From: JBBPZA01 sp963728925
GTDB lineage: Bacteria; Actinomycetota; Thermoleophilia; Solirubrobacterales; Solirubrobacteraceae
Direction: 5' to 3'
Assembly (NCBI GenBank): GCA_963728925.1
Contig: CAVSMB010000014.1
Coordinates: forward strand, 1 to 64,000
Length of the DNA: 64,000 nucleotides
Shown: positions 1 to 8,704 of the stretch, piece after piece
Layout: every line of letters starts with the position of its first letter
Numbering within the stretch: position 1 is the stretch's first letter
Made by a program: the position numbers and the translations under genes
Notes under the pieces: model-generated
What the model saw: only the letters and a program-made list of their open reading frames with translations
Told to the model about the DNA's origin: nothing
Databases searched by the model: none

Positions 1-778
1 GCGGCGATGCGTGGATCAGCCGGACGCCGAGCACCGCGCATGCCCGCAGCAGCTGCGAGGACACGAACGCAGAGCCGCGGTCGACCAGGATCGCGTCCGG
101 GACCCCGCGCGCCATCAGCCCTGAGCGCAGCGCGGCCTCGAGCCCGAACACGTCCTCGCCGCTGCCCCACCGCCAGCCGACCAGCAGCCGCGAGTGATCG
201 TCGATGAACGCCAGCAGCACCGCCCGGCGGGCCGTCGCGCCGGCGAGCGTGGGGCCGTGAAGCCCATCCCCGGTCCACAGCTCGTTGCGCTCTGACGCCT
301 CGAAGCGGCCATAGACCTTGCCCGGCGTGCGGCCGTCGGCGCCGACGTTGAGCCCGGCGCGGGCGAGATGCGTCTGCAACGTTCGCAGCCCCGGCACCGG
401 CTGCTCGTGGCCGCCGGCGGCGAGCATGATCTCCCTGATCTGCGCCGCGGTCCGCTGCGGCCGCTCGCGCTTCAAGTCAAATGCCAGCTGAAGCATCTCG
501 GCCGGTGTGCGCGGCGCCACCACCCGTCGCCGCGGCACGAGCGCCTCAAACCCGCCCCGTCGATATGCGCGGATCCACTCATCCAGCGTCCCGCGCGCGA
601 CCCGCACCAAGCGGCCGTCGAGCCCGACATGCTCCCCGGCGGCGAGCGCGCGGACCAGCCGGCCGCGCTCGGCCTTCGACAACGCCGGGTCGGCCGCGTC
701 GCGGATCAGCGCGTAGCGAAACAGCGCGACATCCCGCCGCCGCTGCTCCCCAGACCGCGTGCTCCCGCTCTCAGACAC
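1..778 (-). CDS. IS481-like DDE transposase, 3' end beyond window
   Basis: The frame is open from a GTG at 778 to the window edge, about 259 codons. The N-terminal ~110 residues look like an HTH/homeodomain-like region (WIRAYRRGGFEAL) and the rest like an rve integrase core. The first acidic site is in WTGDGLHGP, followed by AFIDDHSRLLVGW, and the second Asp is in ILVDRGSAF. The catalytic Glu that should follow the LIHASP stretch lies beyond the edge. Integrase_H2C2/rve transposases of this type cut and paste IS ends. The gene lies just downstream of a DUF6431-like ORF on the same strand, a pairing I recall from actinobacterial elements. DRGSAF differs from the usual DNGSEF, so activity is uncertain. 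Only ORFs with both ends present are obvious here, so this one is easily missed. Confidence 0.8.
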   Translation of the reverse strand, partial: MSESGSTRSGEQRRRDVALFRYALIRDAADPALSKAERGRLVRALAAGEHVGLDGRLVRVARGTLDEWIRAYRRGGFEALVPRRRVVAPRTPAEMLQLAFDLKRERPQRTAAQIREIMLAAGGHEQPVPGLRTLQTHLARAGLNVGADGRTPGKVYGRFEASERNELWTGDGLHGPTLAGATARRAVLLAFIDDHSRLLVGWRWGSGEDVFGLEAALRSGLMARGVPDAILVDRGSAFVSSQLLRACAVLGVRLIHASP

Positions 779-797
779 CAGCGCGCACCCTTGCCGC

Positions 798-1385
798 TCA
801 CGGCACCGGCGGGAAGGGGCAACTCGTGTTGCACAACAACGCCCCGCCGCAGAGCACAGCGACCAGCGACCACACCGCCCGTGGACCGAACCGCAGCACC
901 CACGCCCGCGCCGCGACCGCGACCGCCTCAACCGCGTCCCCGAATCCGCTCGTGGCCGGCGCGATCGCCCCGAGCTCCGAGTCCAGCACGACCGCCCAGC
1001 GCGCAAAGTGCGCCCGGATCACATCCGCGTTCGCGGCGAACCGCCGCAACCAGCCGCGCACCGTGTCCTTCGGTACCGCCAGCCGCCCGGCGATCCCGCG
1101 GTGCCCGTCCCCGGCCGCCTTCGCGACCAGCGCCTCGCCGATCACCGCAACCCCGTCGCGCCGCCGCAACAAGCAAACGTCCGGCAGCAGCACGTGCGTT
1201 CCCTCGCACCCCCGACACTTCGCTCGCCGCGGCCGCAACCGCCGCTGCCGACCACCACCGCAGCGAACGACCCGCCCGCGCGCATGCCCCCACGGTCCCA
1301 ACACCCCGCGACAGAACGGGCACCCCAAAAGCCCGCCGACCAGCTCAGCCTCAACCCGCGCCTGCTCGGCGCATACCATCAACAT
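798..1385 (-). CDS. DUF6431-like zinc-finger/HTH companion of transposase
   Basis: This encodes 195 aa from the ATG at 1385, which has a GGAGG-type ribosome site just upstream. A longer frame begins at 1433 but lacks that signal. The N-terminus carries a zinc-knuckle pattern, CPFC near residues 20-23 and CRGC about 40 residues later. An HTH-like segment follows (IAGRLAVPKDTVRGWLRRF). The C-terminal third is hydrophobic (FGPRAVWSLVAVLCGGALL) and could form one membrane or buried helix. Proteins of this build precede rve transposases in actinobacterial mobile elements and probably bind element DNA. The function is inferred; the 19-bp gap to the transposase start at 778 supports co-transcription. 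Confidence 0.65.
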   Translation of the reverse strand: MLMVCAEQARVEAELVGGLLGCPFCRGVLGPWGHARGRVVRCGGGRQRRLRPRRAKCRGCEGTHVLLPDVCLLRRRDGVAVIGEALVAKAAGDGHRGIAGRLAVPKDTVRGWLRRFAANADVIRAHFARWAVVLDSELGAIAPATSGFGDAVEAVAVAARAWVLRFGPRAVWSLVAVLCGGALLCNTSCPFPPVP

Positions 1386-1406
1386 CGGGTGCCACCTCCG
1401 GCATCC

Positions 1407-1452
1407 CGAGAGCCCTCCCGACTGAACCACCAAGCTCGCGGGAGGGCTCTCG
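1407..1452. repeat. 14-bp perfect inverted repeat upstream of the transposase pair
   Basis: The arms 1407-1420 and 1439-1452 are exact complements (CGAGAGCCCTCCCG and its inverse) separated by an 18-base loop. It sits 22 bp upstream of the DUF6431-like start and marks the boundary between the mobile-element genes and the response-regulator leader. It could be an element end, a transposase-binding site or a transcription terminator or attenuator. No T-run follows on either strand. Confidence 0.6.
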
Positions 1453-1962
1453 CGCGTCTACGAACGCGCCAAGCCTCCCACCCCCGTCCCGGCAGTGAAC
1501 AGCGCGACCGCGTGCACGCGTGCCGAAATCAAGCGGCGTTCAACACCAGGCCTCAAGCGGCAAGACGACGCGCCACCGACTCAACCGCGGCGGCGACCGC
1601 GAAGCTTTCCGCATATCGTTGCGGCTCTTCACGCGGTCAGCACGATCACGGTTCGCTCAAACGGAGTGCGCCTCGTTGCGGTGACGAAAAGGGGTGGACT
1701 TGCCTCGCGGTCTTGCGGCGTCCGTAGAACGCCACGCCAAGCGTCGGGAAGCTCCCGATGCGTCGAGGCAAAGGTTGAGGCTACGGTTCGAGAGCCGAGA
1801 GGTGGGTCGTCGAAGCCAGTGGAGGTCCGTCCTCGAAGCAAGTGGACCGATCGAGATCGCCATCAAGCATCCGGCCGCAACCACATCAAGAATCATCCAA
1901 GGGTAGGTGGCGCAGATGAACCTCTCCCACGTCGCTCCGGCGCCGAGAGAAGGGCGCGCGGG
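1453..1962. other. Gene-free leader before the response regulator
   Basis: The frame of the downstream regulator stays open back to about 1495, but this upstream part shows no receiver-domain similarity and low-complexity Arg/Ser composition, so it is treated as non-coding. No tRNA, clear promoter or repeat was recognised. It probably holds the promoter of the regulator. Confidence 0.4.
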
Positions 1963-2610
1963 ATGACCGCGGACGCTCGCGCCACGATCGTGACCATCGT
2001 CATCGCGGATTACCACGCGGTGGTACGGACCGGCGTGCGGATGCTGCTCGACGCCGAACCGGGCTTCGACGTCGTAGCCGAGGCCGGCAACGTGCCGGCC
2101 GCCGTGCGGTCCGTCCGGGGTCACAAGCCACGGGTGCTCGTGCTTGATCTCAACCTGCCAGGCGAGTCCAGCCTGAGTGCTATTCCCAGCATTCGTGAGA
2201 TCTCACCGGGCACCGGGGTGATCGTTCTCACCATGCATAACGACCCGGCGTTCTGTCGTGAGGCGATGAAGGCGGGCGCACTGGCCAGTGTCCTCAAGGA
2301 AGCGGCCGCTGATGAGCTCGTCGAAGCGGTGTGGATGGCGGCCGAGGGCAAGGCATATCTCGAGCCGCAGTCCGGTGCCCGCGTGGCCCCTGCGCAGATC
2401 TCCGACCCGCCGGTCCTCTTGACCGAGCCTGAGGTCGACGTTCTGCGGCTGATCGCGCAGAGCCGTACGAACATGGAGATTGGCGAACAGCTCTACCTCA
2501 CTGTGCGGACGGTCGAGTCCCATCGTGAGCACATTCAGCACAAGCTGGGACGCTCGAGCCGGGCGGAGCTCGCTCGCTACGCGATCGAGCACGGACTCGC
2601 CGACGTCTGA
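1963..2610 (+). CDS. NarL/FixJ-family response regulator
   Basis: This encodes 215 aa from the ATG at 1963. The receiver domain occupies residues ~8-125, with an acidic pocket at IAD (15-16), phospho-acceptor Asp62 in VLDLNLPG, the switch Thr in VIVLTMH and the conserved Lys112 in SVLKEAA. A LuxR-type HTH follows at ~150-212 (LTEPEVDVLRLIAQ, then LTVRTVESHREHI). Such proteins dimerise on phosphorylation and control transcription. The gene is convergent with the histidine kinase ending 26 bp downstream, the obvious partner. The longer frame upstream lacks homology, so the internal ATG was chosen. The HTH has TNMEIGEQL where ANKEIA is usual, within family variation. Confidence 0.9.
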   Translation: MTADARATIVTIVIADYHAVVRTGVRMLLDAEPGFDVVAEAGNVPAAVRSVRGHKPRVLVLDLNLPGESSLSAIPSIREISPGTGVIVLTMHNDPAFCREAMKAGALASVLKEAAADELVEAVWMAAEGKAYLEPQSGARVAPAQISDPPVLLTEPEVDVLRLIAQSRTNMEIGEQLYLTVRTVESHREHIQHKLGRSSRAELARYAIEHGLADV

Positions 2611-2636
2611 AGCGCAGGAGGCCAAACGGCGCCACC

Positions 2637-4334
2637 CTAGTGCGGCGGTGGTCTCCTGGCCGGGCGCTTGGCGAGTTCGGGCGGACGGGTCGCCGGCATC
2701 GACGCGCGCACGAGGGTGCCGGGTCGACAGGCTTCGAAGCAGAGGGTGCCGCCGGCGAGCGCGACGCGCTCGCGCATGCCCTGCACTCCGAAGCCGGCCG
2801 GCGGCTCGCTCAGGTCGATGCCGACACCGTCGTCGCGGACCTCGACCTCGACCGCGCCGTCATCTTCCAGGACGGTGATCCACGCCTGTTCGGCGCTGGC
2901 GTGCTTTGCGACGTTGGTCAGGGCCTCCTGGACGAGCCGGTAGATGGTGCTCTCAAGCTCGGGCGACGGTCGGCCGTTCAGATCGACGCGGTGGTGCACG
3001 ACGAGCCCGTCCACCGTCTGCGACCGGTCGCGGAGCGCGATGATCGCCGGTTCGAGTCCCAGCTCGTCCAGCGCGGCAGGGCGCAGCTCTGTGATCAGCG
3101 CTCGCAGGCCACCGATTTCGGCGCGGATCTGCTCGACCGCACTCGCAGTGGCGGTCCGGAAGGCCTCGAGGTCATCGCGCCGAAGCGCCGCCGAGAGCAG
3201 GACCTGCAGTCCACCGAGAACCTGGAGTGTCTCGTCGTGAAGTTCTCGCGCCCAGCGTCGGCGCTCCTGCTCCGAGGACTCGATGCTGTACCGCAGACGA
3301 TCCTCTTCGACCGACTTGGCGGTCACGACCGCGGTCGCCGCACTGGCGGCGAAGGAGAGCATCAAGCGCTCGTCGGGCTCGCCGAACTCAGCGTTGGCGT
3401 CGACGAGGTCGTACGCGGCGATGACGCCATGGCCGCGCCCCCGAAACACGAGCGGTACGAGCAGGGCACTATGGGCGGAAACTCCGAACGCGCCCATCGA
3501 GACCCGTAGGCGCTCATCAATATCGAGCACTCGCTCAGCGTGGCCTGACCGTAGTACTCCGCCCGTCAAGGAACCCGCGATGGCAGTGCGTCGGCCCACC
3601 AGATCCTGCGGCGCGTCGCCCGCCGTGGCCGCGACCACGAGGTCATCGCCTTCTTCCAGCAGGATCAAGACCTTGCGCGCTTCAACCAGCGCCCGAGCCC
3701 GCTCGACGATCAGCTCGAGCACTCGGTCGAGCCGCGTCTCGCCGCCGAGCGCACGGGCGATCGCCGTTGTCGCCTCCAGGCCGGTCACCGCCCGCTCGAG
3801 CTCGCTTCGCCGCTCGTCGATGGCCTTGTAGAGGCGGGCGTTCTCGATGGCGAGCGCCGCCCACCCCGCGAGGATCGCGGCCGCCTCCTCGTCGCCCTCG
3901 TCGAACTCCCCGCCGACCTTCTCGGTGAGGTACAGGTTCCCCCACGACTCGCCCCGGATGAGCACCGGGACGCCCAAGAAGCCACTCATCTCAGGATGCC
4001 CGGCCGGAAAACCGTAGGAGCGCGGGTGATCCCCGATCGAGCGCAGCCGCAGGGGCGTGGGATCTTCGATGAGGAGCCCGAGGATCCCCCGCCCTCGTGG
4101 AAGGTGACCGATCGCGCGCCGAGTGGTCTCGTCGATGCCACGCGTGAGGAACCGCTCGAGCTCGCGCCGATCGGGATCCAGAATGCCTAGGGCTGCGTAG
4201 CGTGCACCGGTCAGCTCTTGCGCCACTTTGAGCAGACGATCGAGCACTGCCTCCACGTCGAGCTCCGCCACCAGAGTCCGGCCCACATCGAGCAGGCGCC
4301 GAAGGCGATGGTCGTCGAGATGTGACTCAGCCAA
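2637..4334 (-). CDS. GAF-domain sensor histidine kinase (HisKA_3/NarX-DegS type)
   Basis: This encodes 565 aa and starts with TTG at 4334 (no nearer ATG gives a full first GAF domain). GAF domain 1 spans ~14-168 and GAF domain 2 ~185-345. The HisKA_3 dimerisation domain contains phospho-acceptor His366 in ELHDE. The HATPase_c domain contains an N-box at QEALTNVAKH (Asn474) and a G-box at DDGVGIDL and GFGVQGMRERV. No membrane helix is visible, so it is probably a cytosolic sensor of a small molecule, redox state or gas. It lies tail-to-tail with the NarL-type regulator at 1963-2610, the likely phosphotransfer partner. The sensed signal cannot be read from the sequence. Confidence 0.9.
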   Translation of the reverse strand: MAESHLDDHRLRRLLDVGRTLVAELDVEAVLDRLLKVAQELTGARYAALGILDPDRRELERFLTRGIDETTRRAIGHLPRGRGILGLLIEDPTPLRLRSIGDHPRSYGFPAGHPEMSGFLGVPVLIRGESWGNLYLTEKVGGEFDEGDEEAAAILAGWAALAIENARLYKAIDERRSELERAVTGLEATTAIARALGGETRLDRVLELIVERARALVEARKVLILLEEGDDLVVAATAGDAPQDLVGRRTAIAGSLTGGVLRSGHAERVLDIDERLRVSMGAFGVSAHSALLVPLVFRGRGHGVIAAYDLVDANAEFGEPDERLMLSFAASAATAVVTAKSVEEDRLRYSIESSEQERRRWARELHDETLQVLGGLQVLLSAALRRDDLEAFRTATASAVEQIRAEIGGLRALITELRPAALDELGLEPAIIALRDRSQTVDGLVVHHRVDLNGRPSPELESTIYRLVQEALTNVAKHASAEQAWITVLEDDGAVEVEVRDDGVGIDLSEPPAGFGVQGMRERVALAGGTLCFEACRPGTLVRASMPATRPPELAKRPARRPPPH

Positions 4335-4610
4335 GGTTCGCCGAACTTGGTCGTCGTTCCGCGCCCCGCATTATGGCTGTCACGGGATCCAGTCGGCCGC
4401 GGGAGACGCCAGCCGGGTGCCTCGGCTGATCGGGTAGCCGCCGGCACCGGCCCGGTGACGGCATTGAGAGGGGAACCGCCAACGGTCGTGTAACGACAAG
4501 GGCATACGGTCTGGGGCCGGCCGTCATGGGCGGCGTCTGACTCTCAAAGGGCGTAGCCTGCATGCCATGGCTGCGCGACTGCTACGCGCCGATGGGCCGA
4601 CAGCGACGGT

Positions 4611-5082
4611 GTGACCGGCCCGCAGCGGGACGTCGCGCGGCTGCCTGATCTGGTGCACGCGCACTCGCGCGCCGGACCGGTCCGGGAGTGTCGCCCGGTC
4701 TACGTCGACCTGCTGCCCCGTGCAATGCCGGCTGCCCGGCCGGGGAGAACATCCAGGCCTGGTTGGCGCACGCTCCTGTCACCTGCGCAACGGGTTGGGG
4801 GTGTGGCGCGAGCCGCCCGAGCTGATCGCGCGCGTCGGCGAGTATGTCGAGCTGTCGAGCGCGGCCGCGTGCTGCGGCGCGGCGGGCTCCTACGCGGTCG
4901 TGCGCCCCAAGGACAGCGCGCGTGTGCTCGAGGGGCATCTCGACGAGATCGCCGACGCGGACCTCGACGTGATCGTGGTGGTCAACCCCGGCTGCTACCG
5001 GCAGCTCCAGCAGGGCGTCAAGCGCCGCCGGCTCAAGACGCGCGTCGTCCACCTCGCCGAGCTGCTGGCTAGCGAGAAGTGA
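4611..5082 (+). pseudogene. Chimeric relic: gltD-like 5' end joined to a glcF-like 3' end
   Basis: From the GTG at 4611 the translation matches the first ~50 residues of the gltD-like protein at 60920-62554 (TGPQRDV-RLPDLVHA, then VYVDLLP). The upstream DNA is also related. One C is missing near 4712, in the run that encodes Pro-Pro-Cys in the intact copy, which shifts the frame. Homology stops near 4772 in LAHA. It is replaced directly by the C-terminal ~100 residues of a GlcF/LutA-like iron-sulfur oxidoreductase, including CHLRNGLGV, AACCGAAGSY and VVNPGCYRQLQ, ending at 5082. Two unrelated genes have thus been joined by deletion or illegitimate recombination. A 120-aa frame spans the junction but probably makes no functional product. 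Confidence 0.8.
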
Positions 5083-5127
5083 CGCGCTGACGTCAGCGGC
5101 CAGCGCCGACCCGAATGACGTTGATTA

Positions 5128-5149
5128 GGACGCGTCCGGGGTATACCCC
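5128..5149. promoter_or_regulatory. Two abutting palindromes upstream of acyl-CoA dehydrogenase
   Basis: GGACGCGTCC (5128-5137) is followed immediately by GGGGTATACCCC (5138-5149), both perfect palindromes. They lie ~180 bp before the ATG at 5329. A weak -35-like TTGATT at 5121 and TATACC at 5142 overlap them. This arrangement could be an operator for a TetR-type repressor of fatty-acid degradation. That is inference; no regulator gene is adjacent. Confidence 0.35.
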
Positions 5150-5328
5150 CCTGACTGAGTAAACTTGGTTGTGGAGACCGCCGACCGGCTGAAGACCATG
5201 TCGGCCGTGATCCGCTAGCCGTTTTGGGGTGGCTGGCGCTGCCTGCCACATTGGCCGACATCGTCTCTTCCAAGGCGAGGATGGGCGCGTTCCCAGCCGC
5301 AGCACCGACGACGGAAGGAAGGTTGCGC

Positions 5329-7263
5329 ATGCCCACTGACGCCGGCTACAAGGAGGCTCGAGCGATCTCGGAGGAGGCCCGGGAGAAGGATTGGAAGCTG
5401 CCCAGCTTCGGCAAGGGGCTCTACCTCGGCAACTTCCAACTCGAGCTGATCTCCCCGCAGCCGGATCTGCCGGCTGACGCCATCGAGACGGGCGAAGGCT
5501 TCCTGGCGACCCTCGGAGCGTTCCTGGAGAACGAGGTCGATCCGCAGGCGATCGAGCGCGACGGCAGGATCTCCGACGAGGTGGTCGCCGGTCTCAAGGA
5601 CATCGGTGCCCTGGGCATGAAGGTGCCCGAGCAGTACGGCGGCCTCGGGCTCTCGCAGGTCTACTACAACCGCGCGCTGGGGCTGACCGGGACCTGTCAC
5701 TCCAGCCTCTCGACGCTCCTCTCGGCGCACCAGTCGATCGGGCTGGCGCAGCCCCTGCTGCTGGCCGGCTCGGAGGAGCAGAAGCGCGAGTGGCTGCCCA
5801 AGGTCTGCACTTCGCACGTGTCGGCCTTCGCGCTGACCGAGCCCGGCGTGGGCTCCGACCCCGCCAGGGTGTCGACCACCGCGACCCCCACCGAGGACGG
5901 CGCGGGCTACCACCTCAACGGCCGCAAGCTGTGGACGACCAACGGGACGGTGGCCGACGTCCTCGTCGTGCTGGCCAAGGTCCCCCGCAGCGAAGGTCAC
6001 AAGGGCGGCATCACCGCCTTCATCGTCCCGAGCTCGACCGACGGCGTGGTCGTCGAAGCGCGCTGCGAGTTCATGGGGCTGCGCGGCATCGAGAACTCCC
6101 AGACCCGGTACACCGACGCCTACGTGCCGAGCGAGAACGTGATCGGCCGCGAGGGCGATGGGCTCAGGATCGCCCTGGCCACGCTCAACACCGGCCGCCT
6201 GGCGCTGCCGGCCATCTGCGCCGGGGTCAGCAAGTGGGCGACGAAGGTCGCCCGCGAGTTCGCCAGCCAGCGCGTCCAGTGGGGCAAGCCGATCGGCGAG
6301 CACGACGAGGTGGCGCAGCGCATCGCGTTCATCGCCGCGACCGCCTTCGGCCTCGAGGCCATGCTCGACGTGACCAGCCGACTGGCGGACGAGCAGCGCA
6401 ACGACGTACGCATCGAGGCCGCCCTCGCCAAGCTCTACGGTGCCGAGATGGGCTGGCGCGTCGTCGACGAGCTCATGCAGGTGTGCGGCGGCCGCGGCTA
6501 CGAGACCGCCGCGTCCTTGCAGGCCCGTGGCCTGCGCGGAGTGCCGGTGGAGCAGACCCTGCGCGACATGCGGGTCAACCGCATCTTCGAGGGCTCGACG
6601 GAGATCATGCACCTGATCGTCGCGCGCGAGGCGATGGACCAGCACCTGAAGGTGGCCGGGGACCTCATGGAGCCCGACCTCCCGACCGCAGGCAAGGCGC
6701 AGGCGCTCGGCCGGGCCGGTGCCTTCTACGCCACCTGGTACCCGCGACTGACTCTCGGCCGCGGCCACGACCCCCGGGCATATGCCGACTACGGCGAGCT
6801 GGCCGGGCACATGCGGTACGTCGAGCGGACCAGCCGCAAGCTCGCGCGCTCCACGTTCTACGGCATGGCCCGCTGGCAGGCCGGCACCGAGGACCACGGA
6901 GCGTTCCTGGGACGGATCGTGGACATCGGCGCCGAGCTGTTCGCCATCGCCGCGGCCGTGGTCTACGCCCAGACGCAGATGCGGGAGCACCCCGAGCGGG
7001 CGGCAGAGACGCAAGAGCTGGCCGAGGCCTTCTGCAACCAGGCCCAGCACCGCACGGCGCGGCTGTTCCACGACCTGTGGAGCAACGCCGACGAGCCCAA
7101 CCACCGCTTGGCGCTCGACGTCCTCAAGGGCAGGCACACCTGGCTGGAGGCGGGCATCATCGACCCGTCCGCCGGCGACGGTCCGATGGTCCCGTCGGCC
7201 GAGACCGACCGGGGGATTCCGGTCGGCGGCCCCGCGGCCACGGCAGCTGTCGGCGGCTCTTGA
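5329..7263 (+). CDS. Acyl-CoA dehydrogenase, long form with C-terminal extension
   Basis: This encodes 644 aa from the ATG at 5329, preceded by GGAAGGAAGG. It is an FAD enzyme introducing the alpha-beta double bond in acyl-CoA (beta-oxidation). An N-terminal ~50-residue extension precedes the helical domain. The middle domain has FALTEPGVGSDPA and GRKLWTTNGTVAD, and the C-terminal domain has QVCGGRGYE and RIFEGSTEIMHL. After the usual ~400-residue core a helical extension of ~170 residues follows, as in the FadE5-like or very-long-chain class with ~600-650 aa. The gene ends just before a strong hairpin. The preferred chain length cannot be read from the sequence. Confidence 0.9.
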   Translation: MPTDAGYKEARAISEEAREKDWKLPSFGKGLYLGNFQLELISPQPDLPADAIETGEGFLATLGAFLENEVDPQAIERDGRISDEVVAGLKDIGALGMKVPEQYGGLGLSQVYYNRALGLTGTCHSSLSTLLSAHQSIGLAQPLLLAGSEEQKREWLPKVCTSHVSAFALTEPGVGSDPARVSTTATPTEDGAGYHLNGRKLWTTNGTVADVLVVLAKVPRSEGHKGGITAFIVPSSTDGVVVEARCEFMGLRGIENSQTRYTDAYVPSENVIGREGDGLRIALATLNTGRLALPAICAGVSKWATKVAREFASQRVQWGKPIGEHDEVAQRIAFIAATAFGLEAMLDVTSRLADEQRNDVRIEAALAKLYGAEMGWRVVDELMQVCGGRGYETAASLQARGLRGVPVEQTLRDMRVNRIFEGSTEIMHLIVAREAMDQHLKVAGDLMEPDLPTAGKAQALGRAGAFYATWYPRLTLGRGHDPRAYADYGELAGHMRYVERTSRKLARSTFYGMARWQAGTEDHGAFLGRIVDIGAELFAIAAAVVYAQTQMREHPERAAETQELAEAFCNQAQHRTARLFHDLWSNADEPNHRLALDVLKGRHTWLEAGIIDPSAGDGPMVPSAETDRGIPVGGPAATAAVGGS

Positions 7264-7268
7264 GTCTG

Positions 7269-7306
7269 TCTCGCTCCCCCCGCAGCTTTCTGCGGGGGGA
7301 GCGAGA
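7269..7306. terminator. Strong hairpin, 16-bp perfect stem
   Basis: Arms 7269-7284 and 7291-7306 pair perfectly with a 6-base loop, starting 5 bp after the acyl-CoA dehydrogenase stop. The next gene is convergent, so this is probably a bidirectional terminator. There is no T-tract, as is common in GC-rich actinobacteria. Confidence 0.75.
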
Positions 7307-7492
7307 TACGGAAAGCCCCCATGGCGCGTCGAGTCGACGCACGTGCCGCCGGACGGGGATCAGCGCTTCACCGTTCGGCGTCGAGCTGGACTGCGGGCGG
7401 GGGCACGGCTGAGGGCGTCGAGCTTGCGCTGCCGGTTTAGCGATCCGCGCGGTTGACGGCAAGCGCGCGATCGCCAACGCGTCCGACCGCGC

Positions 7493-8674
7493 CTATTCCG
7501 CGAGAAACGCAGCGACTGCCTTGTGGGTCTGCTCCGGCCGCTCCATCTGCGGCACGTGCCCGCAGTCCAGCTCGACGTGACGGGCCTGCGGGAGAGCCTC
7601 GGCGACGTGCCGCGCGAACGCGATCGGCACGAGCGTGTCGTCGCGACCCCAGATGAACAGGACATCTGGCTGGAGCTCGCGCAACCTGGGCCAGAAACCG
7701 CCATCGCCCTGGGGTGCCTCGAGGTAGATCTGGCGCGCAGCCGCGTAGAACGCGGCGCGCCCGGCGGGGGTTTGGTAGGCGCGCAGGAACTCGTCGACGC
7801 CCGCCGCCGTCCAGCCTTCATCGGCGCCCGGGATGAGGCGCTGCACGACCGCCTGCACGACGGCGCGTGGGGCGAGTTGGACCAGGCCCAGCTCCGGTCG
7901 CACAAGCCGCAGCGCTGGTGCCCACCGACGGGGCCGTCGCCAGGCCAACGAGGGGGCGAGCAGTGCCAGGCGACCGACCCGTTCGGGATCTCGTAGCGCG
8001 ACCTCCAGCGCGACGCGGCCGCCGAGGCTGTTGCCGATAAGATCGGCGCGGTCGATCTCGAGCGCGTCCAGCAGGTCGATCATGGCGTCGGCGAAGAAGT
8101 GGGCGTCGTAAGCCGCGCCGATCGGCTTGTCAGAGTCGCCGAATCCCGGAAGGTCAACGGCGACGACGCGAAAGCGGCCAGCCAAGGCCGCGACCGTGAG
8201 CAGGAACGATCCCTTGGTGCCGCCCAGCCCGTGGATAGCGAGAACGGGCGGGCCGATGCCCGCCTCCAGCGTGGACAGACGCGCGCGACGCGTGACGACC
8301 GTTCGAAAGCGCAAGCGCTCCGGCCCGCTGACCCCGCTCGTCGCTGCCAGGAACCCGACGCCGACGTGCAGGTTGCGACGTACCGCCAAGCGACCCGACC
8401 GGAAGGCGCGCATGCCGCCGCGCACGTCATCGGCGATCGCCGCCCACGTCAGTGAGTCGGCCGTGAGCGTCGCATCAGCGTCGCCGCCGGCGCGCGCGAG
8501 GCGCGCCCCGCCGCGCTCGAGCAACGCGTCCCATGCGTCGCCTCCGGCGACCGCCAGGCGGACGCGCGCGCCATCGCCCTGCGGCTCGAAGGCCGCGCGG
8601 TCATAGCGGCCGACGAGCACCTGTAACGCGCGCGGCGGCGACGTACTCACAGCTTCCGATGCGCTCTTCGACAT
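7493..8674 (-). CDS. Alpha/beta hydrolase with N-terminal SCP2-like domain
   Basis: This encodes 393 aa from the ATG at 8674; a longer frame to 8773 is Arg-rich and was rejected. Residues ~10-110 resemble an SCP2/sterol-carrier-like lipid-binding fold (DADATLTADSLTWAAIADD, then FRSGRLAVRRNL). A canonical alpha/beta hydrolase follows, with oxyanion HGLGG, nucleophile elbow GNSLGG, acid Asp in IWGRDDTLVP and catalytic His in CGHVPQMERP. It probably hydrolyses an ester or acyl derivative of a hydrophobic substrate delivered by the front domain. The family includes lipases, esterases and epoxide hydrolases, so the reaction is unassigned. Neighbours in lipid metabolism fit a lipid substrate. Confidence 0.75.
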   Translation of the reverse strand: MSKSASEAVSTSPPRALQVLVGRYDRAAFEPQGDGARVRLAVAGGDAWDALLERGGARLARAGGDADATLTADSLTWAAIADDVRGGMRAFRSGRLAVRRNLHVGVGFLAATSGVSGPERLRFRTVVTRRARLSTLEAGIGPPVLAIHGLGGTKGSFLLTVAALAGRFRVVAVDLPGFGDSDKPIGAAYDAHFFADAMIDLLDALEIDRADLIGNSLGGRVALEVALRDPERVGRLALLAPSLAWRRPRRWAPALRLVRPELGLVQLAPRAVVQAVVQRLIPGADEGWTAAGVDEFLRAYQTPAGRAAFYAAARQIYLEAPQGDGGFWPRLRELQPDVLFIWGRDDTLVPIAFARHVAEALPQARHVELDCGHVPQMERPEQTHKAVAAFLAE

Positions 8675-8704
8675 CGCAACGCAACTACAACATACGGCGC
8701 GGCC

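Noticed and set aside
1760..1810. GGTTCGAG tRNA T-loop-like string
   Set aside because: No cloverleaf could be built around it.
1495..1962. N-terminal extension of the response regulator
   Set aside because: No homology before the receiver domain; a better ATG lies at 1963.
5215..7137. 640-codon minus-strand frame
   Set aside because: Antisense shadow of the acyl-CoA dehydrogenase without recognisable motifs.
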